A DNA stretch of 56,260 nucleotides from the NCBI GenBank assembly GCA_900553285.1, contig USCX01000001.1, forward strand, positions 1 to 56,260, read 5' to 3'. Every line of letters begins with the position of its first letter. Within the stretch, counting starts at the first letter, position 1. Both the position numbers and the translations under genes were made by a program. This DNA comes from an uncultured Prevotella sp. (GTDB lineage: Bacteria > Bacteroidota > Bacteroidia > Bacteroidales > Bacteroidaceae). A model generated the notes under the pieces. The model was not told the origin of the DNA, did no database searches, and saw only the letters and a list, made by a program, of their open reading frames with translations. Shown piece by piece: positions 25,431 to 32,961 of the stretch.

Positions 25431-25967
25431 ATGCTTACGTTCAATCGTGTTTGTCTTGGAACGCCTGACTGCGAGCAAATGACGGCGTTGTATCTTTCGG
25501 CTTTTCCTGAGGACGAGCGCCGTCCCGTCGACGAGCTTCACGCGTTGTTGGCCGGCGAGCCGTCGTTTGTGGCATGGGCCATAAAGGATGCCGGCGAGTT
25601 CGTCGGATTTGTGACCTATTGGGACTTTGACGCTTGTCGCTATGTGGAGCATTTTGCCATTTCGTCCTCATGTCGCGGTCACGGGTATGGGGGAGAAGTG
25701 ATAGAAGAAGTGAAGCGGACGACAGCGCTTCCCGTTATCCTCGAAGTGGAACCGCCATCCACGGAGCAGGCAAGACGCCGTGTTGCCTTCTATCAGCGTC
25801 ATGGCTTCGCGCTGAGTGATTATCCCTACGCCCAGCCTTCTTACCGTTCCGACGGAAAGACGTTTCCCATGAGGCTGATGATAAGCGAGAAGAGATTTTT
25901 AGGCTGCATCACGGCCCAATGGCTGCAGCCAATCTATCATTTTGTTTATCGAGTGACGGAGGAATGA
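25431..25967 (+). CDS. GNAT family N-acetyltransferase
   Basis: 178 residues. The acetyl-CoA loop is visible as SSCRGHGYGGEVIEEV (motif A, about residues 78-93), preceded by VEHFAISSS and followed by LEVEPPSTEQARRRVAFYQRHGF, the motif B region with the Tyr and the FYxxxGF pattern. The N-terminal helices (CEQMTALYLSAFPEDERRP) are those of small-molecule GNATs. Substrate is unknown. It is probably cotranscribed with the YigZ gene 23 bases upstream. No terminator is visible before the promoter of the next operon. Confidence 0.88.
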   Translation: MLTFNRVCLGTPDCEQMTALYLSAFPEDERRPVDELHALLAGEPSFVAWAIKDAGEFVGFVTYWDFDACRYVEHFAISSSCRGHGYGGEVIEEVKRTTALPVILEVEPPSTEQARRRVAFYQRHGFALSDYPYAQPSYRSDGKTFPMRLMISEKRFLGCITAQWLQPIYHFVYRVTEE

Positions 25968-26026
25968 ATAAAAGATGAATATATTGTGAGAATTTGTCGC
26001 GGTTTTGCAAATTGTCGACAAAATAA

Positions 26027-26059
26027 TTTGCTTTTTATACATAAAGTTTATTATCTTTG
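26027..26059 (+). promoter_or_regulatory. Promoter of the aconitase operon
   Basis: TTTG at 26027-26030, a 21-base spacer and TATCTTTG at 26052-26059. Transcription from about 26066 gives a 5' leader of about 125 bases. Confidence 0.65.
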
Positions 26060-26080
26060 CAGGGGTGATAAAGATTTCTG

Positions 26081-26151
26081 CCAACCGGCGTAAGGTGGAG
26101 TGACGTCTATTGCGGTACATGGTAAGCACTTCCGTGTTTGCCTTACGTTGG
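26081..26151 (+). promoter_or_regulatory. Foldable 5' leader of the acn-icd-gltA operon, candidate cis-acting RNA
   Basis: CCAAC (26081-26085) pairs with GTTGG (26147-26151) and GTAAGG (26090-26095) with CCTTAC (26141-26146). Inside, GGAGTG pairs with CACTTCC apart from one bulged base. The result is one long, interrupted stem within the untranslated leader. I could not match it to a named riboswitch. The pairing is seen directly; the regulatory role is inference. Confidence 0.45.
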
Positions 26152-26190
26152 GAAGAAAAAGATGAATGATAACAATAAAAAGAGAAACGC

Positions 26191-28443
26191 ATGATTTACG
26201 ATCTTGACATGATTGCACAATTTTATGGCGACTACGCCCGGCGTGTATCCCATGCCCGTAACGTGGTGGGGCGGCCGTTGACGTTAGCCGAAAAGATATT
26301 GTATGCCCATTTATACGACATCCGTTCGGCTGCCCCCTATCGGCGTGGTGAGGATTACGCGGATTTCCGTCCGGACCGGGTAGCGATGCAGGATGCGACG
26401 GCTCAGATGGCGCTTTTGCAGTTTATGAATGCAGGTCGTGAGCGTGTGGCTGTTCCTTCTACGGTACATTGTGATCACCTTGTCCGGGCCTGTCAGGGGG
26501 CTGCGGCCGATCTGTCAGAAGCAAATAGTGAGAACTCCGAAGTATATGGCTTCCTGCAAAGCGCAGCGGCCCGGTATGGGATAGGATTCTGGCGTCCGGG
26601 TTCAGGAATTATCCATCAGGTAGTGTTGGAGAACTATGCGTTTCCCGGAGGAATGATGGTCGGCACCGATTCGCATACCCCCAATGCCGGAGGCTTGGGT
26701 ATGGTGGCCGTGGGCGTCGGAGGCGCAGATGCCGTTGACGTGATGACCGGTATGGCGTGGGAGTTGAAAGTTCCGCGTATGATTGGCGTCAAGCTGACCG
26801 GGAAATTGAACGGTTGGGCCTCACCGAAGGATGTCATTTTGAAGCTGGCAGGCATCCTTACGGTCAAAGGCGGAACGAATGCCATAATCGAATACTTTGG
26901 CGAGGGAGTGTCGTCTTTGTCATGTACAGGGAAAGCCACGATTTGCAATATGGGGGCCGAAGTCGGCGCAACGACGTCCGTTTTCCCTTATGACGGGCGG
27001 ATGAAGGCTTATCTCCATGCCACATGCCGTGCGGAGGTGGCGCAACTGGCCGAAACGGTGGCAGGAGATCTTCGGGCAGATGAAGAGGTGTATGCCGCAC
27101 CGGAGAAATTTTATGATCAGCTCATCACCATAGACCTGACAACGCTTGAACCTTACGTTAATGGTCCTTTTACGCCCGATGCGGCTTGTCCGGTTTCAGA
27201 ATTGCGGCAACGTATAGCCCGTGAGGGTTATCCGCAAAAGATGGAGGTCGGCCTGATAGGTTCCTGCACCAATTCGTCGTATGAGGACATGAGCCGTGCC
27301 GCCTCGGTGGCACGCCAGGTTCAGTCCAAAGATTTACCCGTGGGAGCCGCACTAATCGTAAATCCCGGTTCGGAGCGTGTGCGTGCGACGGCGGAGCGCG
27401 ACGGGATTTTAAGCAGTTTTCAGGATGTAGGCGCAACCATTATGGCGAATGCCTGTGGCCCCTGCATAGGACAGTGGAAGCGTCAGACTGATGAACCTAT
27501 GCGACGCAATTCAATTGTTACTTCGTTCAATCGGAATTTCGCCAAGCGAGCAGATGGAAATCCCAATACGCATGCTTTCATCGCTTCGCCCGAAATGGTA
27601 GTCGCATTGACTATTGCCGGTGATTTGGGTTTCAATCCCCTTAAAGATACGTTGAAAAATAAGAAAGGTGAAGATGTCCTGCTTGATCCTCCGACCGGCG
27701 ACGAACTGCCTGCTGCCGGTTTTGTCAATACGACAGAAGGCTATGTGCCTCCCGTGGCTACTGACGAACCTGTGCGTATCGCGCCGGACAGCGAGCGCCT
27801 GCAACGCCTTGATCCCTTCCCCCGGTGGGACGGGAAGGACTTTTCTCATTTGGCGCTCCTTATCAAGACAAAGGGTAAGTGTACCACAGACCACATTTCG
27901 ATGGCCGGCCCTTGGTTGCGCTACCGCGGACATTTGCAGAACATTTCCAAGAACCTTTTGATGGGCGCTACGAACGCGTTCAACGGTCAGACCAATAGTG
28001 TGCTCGACGTGTTGACGAAATCATACGGCGCGGTGTCGTCCGTGGCGGCTGATTATAAGGCGCATGGTGTCGGTAGTATCGTAGTGGCGGAGGAAAACTA
28101 CGGCGAAGGGTCGAGTCGCGAACATGCAGCGATGGAGCCCCGTTATCTGGGCGTCAAGGTGATTTTAGCGAAGAGCTTTGCCCGCATTCATGAGACGAAC
28201 TTGAAAAAACAGGGGATACTGGCTCTTACCTTTGTTGATAAAGGCGATTATGACAAAATCCGCGAGGATGATCGTCTGTCGGTGACAGGCGTGACGACGC
28301 TGGCTCCCGGAAGTAAATTGGAAGTTACGTTGGAACACGCTGACGGCAGTATGGACGTAATTCCGGCACAACATACGTATAATGTCCAGCAGATAGCTTG
28401 GTTTAAAGCCGGCTCTGCACTAAATTCGTTAAGTCATGAGTAA
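26191..28443 (+). CDS. acnA: Aconitate hydratase
   Basis: 750 residues, the mitochondrial-type length. It isomerises citrate to isocitrate through a [4Fe-4S] cluster. The cluster cysteines lie in GSCTNSSYEDM and NACGPCIGQW. Other signs are GTDSHTPNAGGLG, TTSVFPYDGRM, TDHISMAGPW and YGEGSSREHAAMEPRYLG, the last holding the catalytic Ser and the Arg that bind substrate. The stop overlaps the isocitrate dehydrogenase gene by 8 bases. With the next two genes it makes the oxidative arm to 2-oxoglutarate, needed for glutamate synthesis in an anaerobe. The start is fixed by the leader and the family N-terminus. The symbol is approximate, since acnA/acnB naming varies. Confidence 0.95.
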   Translation: MIYDLDMIAQFYGDYARRVSHARNVVGRPLTLAEKILYAHLYDIRSAAPYRRGEDYADFRPDRVAMQDATAQMALLQFMNAGRERVAVPSTVHCDHLVRACQGAAADLSEANSENSEVYGFLQSAAARYGIGFWRPGSGIIHQVVLENYAFPGGMMVGTDSHTPNAGGLGMVAVGVGGADAVDVMTGMAWELKVPRMIGVKLTGKLNGWASPKDVILKLAGILTVKGGTNAIIEYFGEGVSSLSCTGKATICNMGAEVGATTSVFPYDGRMKAYLHATCRAEVAQLAETVAGDLRADEEVYAAPEKFYDQLITIDLTTLEPYVNGPFTPDAACPVSELRQRIAREGYPQKMEVGLIGSCTNSSYEDMSRAASVARQVQSKDLPVGAALIVNPGSERVRATAERDGILSSFQDVGATIMANACGPCIGQWKRQTDEPMRRNSIVTSFNRNFAKRADGNPNTHAFIASPEMVVALTIAGDLGFNPLKDTLKNKKGEDVLLDPPTGDELPAAGFVNTTEGYVPPVATDEPVRIAPDSERLQRLDPFPRWDGKDFSHLALLIKTKGKCTTDHISMAGPWLRYRGHLQNISKNLLMGATNAFNGQTNSVLDVLTKSYGAVSSVAADYKAHGVGSIVVAEENYGEGSSREHAAMEPRYLGVKVILAKSFARIHETNLKKQGILALTFVDKGDYDKIREDDRLSVTGVTTLAPGSKLEVTLEHADGSMDVIPAQHTYNVQQIAWFKAGSALNSLSHE

Positions 28444-29629
28444 AGTTTACAAAGCGTCGGACGGTACGCTCGTCGTTCCCGACGTAGTTACTATACCGTT
28501 TATAATGGGCGACGGCGTAGGCCCGGAAATCACTCCCGCCATGCAACGCGTGGTCGATGCCGCCGTGAGCGCCGTCTATGGCTCTGGGCGCCGCATCGAA
28601 TGGAAAGAAGTGTGGGCCGGTGAGCGTGCTTTTCATAAAACCGGTTCGTGGCTTCCCGACGAGACGATGGACACATTCAAAGAGTATCTTATCGGTATCA
28701 AGGGGCCGCTGACCACGCCGGTAGGCGGAGGTATCCGGTCGTTGAACGTGGCTTTGCGCCAGACTCTCGACCTTTATGTATGCTTGCGTCCTGTGCGCTG
28801 GTTCAAAGGTGTGGCCTCGCCCGTAAAAGACCCAGCGAAGGTCGATATGCACATCTTCCGTGAGAACACAGAGGATATCTATGCGGGCATAGAGTGGCCG
28901 AGCGGTTCTCCAGAGGCTAAGAAAGTGTATGACTTCCTTCATGAGGAAATGGGCATCAACAAGGTCCGTTTCCCGGAGACGTCTGCTTTCGGTGTCAAGC
29001 CTGTTTCGAAAGAAGGTACGGAACGTTTGGTCCGTGCTGCATGCCGTTATGCTCTGGAGCACGGCTTGCCTTCTGTTACGTTGGTGCACAAAGGAAACAT
29101 AATGAAGTTTACAGAAGGAGGATTCAAAGCGTGGGGATATGAGCTGGCGCAGCGTGAGTTCGGTGAGGCGCTCGAAAGCGGCCGGCTGGTCGTGAACGAT
29201 TGCATAGCCGACGCTTTTCTGCAAAATGCCTTGCTGATGCCGGAGAATTATTCCGTCATCGCCACGCTGAACCTAAACGGAGATTACATATCCGATATGC
29301 TTGCTGCCATGGTGGGCGGAATCGGAATAGCCCCCGGGGCCAACATCAATTACGATACGGGCAGCGCTATTTTCGAGGCGACGCATGGCACAGCGCCCAA
29401 CATCGCAGGAAAAGATGTCGTCAATCCGTGCTCTATTATCCTTTCGGCCGTCATGATGCTCGAATACATCGGATGGAAAGAAGCAGCCGACCGGATAACG
29501 TCCGGTCTGGAACAAATGTTCGCAGCCGGGCGTGCCACAGTTGACCTGGCCCGGTTCATGCCTAACGGTGTGCCTCTTTCCACATCCGTCTTCGCCGACG
29601 AGCTAAGTGCGCTTATTCATAAATCTTAA
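28436..29629 (+). CDS. icd: Isocitrate dehydrogenase, NAD(P)-dependent
   Basis: 397 residues. It decarboxylates isocitrate to 2-oxoglutarate. Seen: FIMGDGVGPEI at the N-terminus, TTPVGGGIRSLNV with the substrate-binding Ser and Arg, RENTEDIYAGIEW, KGNIMKFTEG with the catalytic Lys, and ATHGTAPNIAGKDVVNP in the cofactor site. The arrangement is that of bacterial E. coli-type enzymes. The choice of NADP over NAD is usual for such sequences, but I did not verify the discriminating residues. It starts inside the end of the aconitase gene, and the citrate synthase gene follows after 9 bases. Confidence 0.95.
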   Translation: MSKVYKASDGTLVVPDVVTIPFIMGDGVGPEITPAMQRVVDAAVSAVYGSGRRIEWKEVWAGERAFHKTGSWLPDETMDTFKEYLIGIKGPLTTPVGGGIRSLNVALRQTLDLYVCLRPVRWFKGVASPVKDPAKVDMHIFRENTEDIYAGIEWPSGSPEAKKVYDFLHEEMGINKVRFPETSAFGVKPVSKEGTERLVRAACRYALEHGLPSVTLVHKGNIMKFTEGGFKAWGYELAQREFGEALESGRLVVNDCIADAFLQNALLMPENYSVIATLNLNGDYISDMLAAMVGGIGIAPGANINYDTGSAIFEATHGTAPNIAGKDVVNPCSIILSAVMMLEYIGWKEAADRITSGLEQMFAAGRATVDLARFMPNGVPLSTSVFADELSALIHKS

Positions 29630-29638
29630 TCTGCGATC

Positions 29639-30982
29639 ATGAAAAAGGAATACATTATATATAAACTGTCCGACGAGATGAAGGGATGCATCAAAATTGA
29701 TGCGGAACTTTTCAGGAAGTTGGATGTAAAGCGCGGGTTGCGCAATGAGGACGGCACGGGTGTGCTTGTCGGACTGACCAACGTGGGAAATGTGGTCGGA
29801 TATGACCGTAATGCAGATGGCACGCTGACTCCTATTGAAGGCAAACTCTACTATCGCGGTTACGAGATATCCGATCTCGTCAACCCGATCTTGTCCGAAT
29901 GCCGGTTCGGTTATGAAGAAATAGCTTTCCTTCTCTTGTCTGGCCGGTTGCCTGACTGTGAAGAATTGCAGTCGTTCCGCGAACTGATCACAGACAACAT
30001 GCCGCTTGACCCGAAGACCATACTCAACATTATAGAGTTGGAAGGGACGAACGTCATGAACATTCTGGCGCGCAGCGTGCTCGAACTCTACACGTTCGAC
30101 TCCACGCCGGACGATACGTCGCGCGATAATTTGATGCGTCAGAGTGTGGAACTCATTTCCAAGATACCGACGATTATCGCCTACGCTTATAACACGCTCC
30201 GGCACAAAACGCTCGGCCGGTCGCTCCATATCCGTCATTCGCAAGAGCATCTTTCTTTGGCGGAGAACTTCTTGTATATGCTGAAAGGCAACTACACACA
30301 GCTTGAGGCACGTACGCTTGACTTGATGCTCATTCTGCACGCGGAGCATGGCGGAGGAAACAATTCGACCTTTACGGTGCGCGTTACTTCGTCGACGGGC
30401 ACGGATACATATTCATCGATAGCAGCCGGCATAGGCTCGCTGAAAGGCCCGCTTCATGGCGGGGCCAATATCAAGGTCGACAATATGGTGCGTCATCTCA
30501 AAGAAACAATTAAGAACTGGGAGGACGAAGAAGAGGTGCGTACCTATCTGCGGCGGATGGTCGCCGGGGAAGTGTATGATAAGACCGGTCTCATTTACGG
30601 CATCGGACATGCGGTATACACTCTGTCTGACCCGCGTGCCGTCCTGCTGAAAAAACTGGCCCGCGATCTGGCCCGCGAAAAAGGCCGTGACCGCGAATTC
30701 GCATTCATGGAGCTGCTCGAAAAGTGTGCCATCGAGACGGTTTATGAAATCAAAGGCCGGAAAAAAATCCTCTGCGCGAATGTGGATTTCTACTCCGGAT
30801 TCGTGTATGAGCTCATCGGGCTTCCCCCTGCTATCTATACGCCGCTTTTCGCTATGGCCCGCATCGTAGGGTGGTGTGCCCATCGCAATGAAGAGTTGAA
30901 TTTTGAGGGCAAGCGTATTATCCGTCCTGCTTACCGCAGTGTGGGCGAGGTGTGTGAGTACGTGCCCCTTTCAAAACGGTGA
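29639..30982 (+). CDS. gltA: Citrate synthase (long Bacteroidota form)
   Basis: 447 residues. Condenses oxaloacetate and acetyl-CoA. GKLYYRGYEISDLV is the N-terminal small-domain motif. HAEHGGGNNSTF carries the first catalytic His and GIGHAVYTLSDPRA the second. NVDFYSGFVYELIGLP holds the catalytic Asp, and CAHRNEELNFEGKRIIRPAY closes the active site. The N-terminus (about 60 residues before the family core) is longer than in E. coli, as in other Bacteroidota. It is the last gene of the operon; a strong terminator lies 118 bases downstream. The order acn-icd-gltA puts the pathway steps in reverse. Confidence 0.95.
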   Translation: MKKEYIIYKLSDEMKGCIKIDAELFRKLDVKRGLRNEDGTGVLVGLTNVGNVVGYDRNADGTLTPIEGKLYYRGYEISDLVNPILSECRFGYEEIAFLLLSGRLPDCEELQSFRELITDNMPLDPKTILNIIELEGTNVMNILARSVLELYTFDSTPDDTSRDNLMRQSVELISKIPTIIAYAYNTLRHKTLGRSLHIRHSQEHLSLAENFLYMLKGNYTQLEARTLDLMLILHAEHGGGNNSTFTVRVTSSTGTDTYSSIAAGIGSLKGPLHGGANIKVDNMVRHLKETIKNWEDEEEVRTYLRRMVAGEVYDKTGLIYGIGHAVYTLSDPRAVLLKKLARDLAREKGRDREFAFMELLEKCAIETVYEIKGRKKILCANVDFYSGFVYELIGLPPAIYTPLFAMARIVGWCAHRNEELNFEGKRIIRPAYRSVGEVCEYVPLSKR

Positions 30983-31099
30983 TACTTCTGGGGCATAAAA
31001 TCCCCGACCGTGAAATTCCAGACGCATTACGCCGTATGTGTTTATCGCCATGTATGGGGATGACACATGCGGCGCAGTGCGTTTAAGGAAGCAAGGGGG

Positions 31100-31132
31100 A
31101 CCTGTCCGGCTTTTATGGCCGGACAGGTTTCT
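31100..31132 (+). terminator. Terminator of the acn-icd-gltA operon
   Basis: ACCTGTCCGGC (31100-31110) pairs with GCCGGACAGGT (31118-31128), loop of 7, followed by T-rich bases. Confidence 0.85.
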
Positions 31133-31355
31133 TTCGCTTGGCCGTGTGACGGTCACTGCGTTTCGTCGCGCGGCCGACCTGTTTGTTTTTTCCGTCGCGG
31201 CGACCGTTTCCCGTTTTTCCCCGTATGCATCCAGCGTAACTGCCAGAGCTGTTCCCATGCCCCATGCGCCCGTTTCGTATGGCGCGGTCCCAGCGCATCC
31301 CAAGAGGAGCGGAATGAAAAAATGAAGGGCTAAACGTAATTTTTTGTCCAAATAG

Positions 31356-31386
31356 TTTGTCGGTAATAATAAAAGCACTATCTTTG
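31356..31386 (+). promoter_or_regulatory. Promoter of the four-tRNA cluster
   Basis: TTTG (31356-31359), a 19-base spacer and TATCTTTG (31379-31386), a near-perfect Bacteroidota consensus, 28 bases before the first tRNA. Confidence 0.8.
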
Positions 31387-31413
31387 CACCGCGTTTGAGA
31401 GAAAACGCGTTAG

Positions 31414-31489
31414 GCGGAAATAGCTCAGTTGGTAGAGCACAACCTTGCCAAGGTTGGGGTCGCGAGTTCGAGTCTCGTTTTCCGCTCCA
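31414..31489 (+). tRNA. tRNA-Gly (anticodon GCC), copy 1
   Basis: 76 bases with encoded CCA. Acceptor GCGGAAA/TTTCCGC, anticodon stem CAACC/GGTTG with loop TTGCCAA, T arm GTTCGAGTC. The same sequence appears again at 31719. Confidence 0.97.
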
Positions 31490-31519
31490 CTTGTTGGACA
31501 TTGAGAAGACGAATAGAGC

Positions 31520-31602
31520 GCCCAGGTGGCGGAATGGTAGACGCGCTAGTTTCAGGTACTAGTGTTAGCAATGACGTGCAGGTTCGAGTCCTGTTCTGGG
31601 CA
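31520..31602 (+). tRNA. tRNA-Leu (anticodon CAG)
   Basis: 83 bases. Acceptor GCCCAGG/TCTGGGC, class II long variable arm, anticodon loop TTCAGGT within CTAGT/ACTAG, T arm GGTTCGAGTC. Discriminator A; CCA is not fully encoded. Confidence 0.95.
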
Positions 31603-31627
31603 CAACGATTCGTTGGTAAGCATAATT

Positions 31628-31711
31628 GGAGAGGTGGCGGAATTGGTAGACGCGCTACTTTGAGGGGGTAGTGACAATTGTGTCGTGGGAGTTCGAGTCT
31701 CCTCCTCTTCA
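31628..31711 (+). tRNA. tRNA-Leu (anticodon GAG)
   Basis: 84 bases. Acceptor GGAGAGG/CCTCTTC, the D arm of the leucine type as in its neighbour, loop TTGAGGG between CTACT and GGTAG, long variable arm, T arm GAGTTCGAGTC, discriminator A. Confidence 0.93.
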
Positions 31712-31718
31712 CTTGCTT

Positions 31719-31794
31719 GCGGAAATAGCTCAGTTGGTAGAGCACAACCTTGCCAAGGTTGGGGTCGCGAGTTCGAGTCTCGTTTTCCGCTCCA
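31719..31794 (+). tRNA. tRNA-Gly (anticodon GCC), copy 2
   Basis: Identical over 76 bases, including CCA, to the copy at 31414-31489, with the same order of arms. It closes the tRNA transcript. Confidence 0.97.
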
Positions 31795-31901
31795 CTTTTA
31801 AGAAATGGGAGGCAGTAAAACAACTTTTTCAGACTGCGTGTGAGTTGCTCCCAAGATTAATTGATTTGTCGTATCGACGATAAATAACTTTATTGACTTC
31901 T

Positions 31902-32528
31902 ATGAATTTATATGTCCGTTATTTTGACCAAGAGACCTTAGCGTGCAGTGTTGATGAGGTGATAGATTTTCTTTCTTCCATTCCTGAGATAGTCGTCACG
32001 CCTGCGCTGATAACAGACATCCAAGAATATGCGGCCAGTGATATGCCGTATCCCAAACGCTACAAAGTCCGTCCCCGTATTTATTTTATCCTGATAAAGA
32101 CCATAGCCAAGTCGCTCGCTGAGTTCAAAATGAACAAGAAGTCTGCTGCGTCGCCCGAAGTGAGTGAGGCACAGGCGCGCAAGGAGAACCGGTTGAGCCA
32201 GCTCAATTATGTGCAGCCGGGATGGTACGAAGGGGCAATCACGTTTAAGCGCGTCATCCCGATACCCGGCACCACGAAATTCCAGTATCAGGACACCCGT
32301 TTCTCGGCTTATGTCAAAGCGGAAAGTGCGCAGCACTGCTACGAGCGTATTGTGAATCACCTGAAAAACCGTCAGGATGTGGACCTCAGAAGTCAGTTCC
32401 CCTCTTCCAAGGGAAACAGTTTCACCTATCGTTTCATCGGTGATACGCTTCCTGATGTCCCGTCACGGCCTGAGCCTGTGCAAGTCGAAGATTCCCCGAT
32501 ATTCGACGGGCAGTATTATAATGACTGA
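31902..32528 (+). CDS. Conserved-looking small protein of unknown function
   Basis: 208 residues from the ATG at 31902; a TTG three codons upstream is possible. I do not recognise a family. No signal peptide or membrane segment. It has an N-terminal helical part (DEVIDFLSSIPEIVVTPALITDI), a region rich in Lys and Ala (about 80-105), then a beta-type part with GWYEGAITFKRVIPIPGTTKFQYQ and YRFIGDTLPDVP. The tail is acidic and disordered (EDSPIFDGQYYND). It lies 107 bases after the tRNA cluster without its own clear promoter and converges with the Dabb gene at a shared hairpin. It looks like a real gene, with codon use like its neighbours. Confidence 0.65.
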   Translation: MNLYVRYFDQETLACSVDEVIDFLSSIPEIVVTPALITDIQEYAASDMPYPKRYKVRPRIYFILIKTIAKSLAEFKMNKKSAASPEVSEAQARKENRLSQLNYVQPGWYEGAITFKRVIPIPGTTKFQYQDTRFSAYVKAESAQHCYERIVNHLKNRQDVDLRSQFPSSKGNSFTYRFIGDTLPDVPSRPEPVQVEDSPIFDGQYYND

Positions 32529-32553
32529 ATAGCGGGTGATAATATAAACGAGG

Positions 32554-32598
32554 TTTCCCGCCGCGCGTCGTGCAACAGGACGGACGCGCGGCGGGAAA
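32554..32598. terminator. Bidirectional terminator between convergent genes
   Basis: A perfect 16-bp stem, TTTCCCGCCGCGCGTC (32554-32569) with its complement at 32583-32598, loop of 13. It serves both the plus gene ending at 32528 and the minus gene ending at 32609. Confidence 0.85.
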
Positions 32599-32608
32599 TT
32601 CCGTTTTC

Positions 32609-32908
32609 TTAAAAGGCGTAGTCCACACAGCTGCGGCCTGCCAGATAAGGTTTCAGTGCTCCTGAAACTTTCAGGTGCTCGGGGTGGGTGGAATACAGGC
32701 GCACGTCGTCAAGCGAGTCGAAGTCTCCGTTCAGGCAAATGTCCCATTGTTCGTCTTCGTTGAGGTTAAAGCCGACTTCAATGTGGCGGATGCAGGAGAT
32801 GACAGCCGGAAGGGCTTCGATGCCATTTTTGAATTGCGTCATGGCGGTGCGTTTCTCGTTTTCGGGGAGCTCTTTCTTCAATTGGAAGAGTACAATATGC
32901 CTAACCAT
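32609..32908 (-). CDS. Dabb domain (stress-responsive A/B barrel) protein
   Basis: 99 residues, one complete Dabb domain. MVRHIVLFQLKKE is the hallmark start of the family. IRHIEVGFNLNEDEQWDICL follows, then YSTHPEHLKVSGALKPYLAGRSCVDYAF, with the conserved HPEH region. Dimeric alpha-beta barrels of this type occur in stress-induced plant and bacterial proteins and in some aromatic-polyketide cyclases; the bacterial role is not settled. It is monocistronic and divergent from the lytic transglycosylase gene with a 53-base gap. Confidence 0.9.
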   Translation of the reverse strand: MVRHIVLFQLKKELPENEKRTAMTQFKNGIEALPAVISCIRHIEVGFNLNEDEQWDICLNGDFDSLDDVRLYSTHPEHLKVSGALKPYLAGRSCVDYAF

Positions 32909-32961
32909 AGCTTTTATAGTTTATTGAGAAGTTGTAACTTTGCCTGCAAAAGTACTAATAA

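Larger units (their letters stand above)
30983..31413. other. Gap between the citrate synthase gene and the tRNA cluster
   Basis: Apart from the terminator at 31100-31132 and the tRNA promoter at 31356-31386 I see nothing. Short frames here overlap on both strands and have no family-like content. Confidence 0.6.

Noticed and set aside
28403..29224. Minus frames of 250-280 codons opposite icd and citrate synthase genes
   Set aside because: They are shadows of strongly conserved enzymes on the plus strand.
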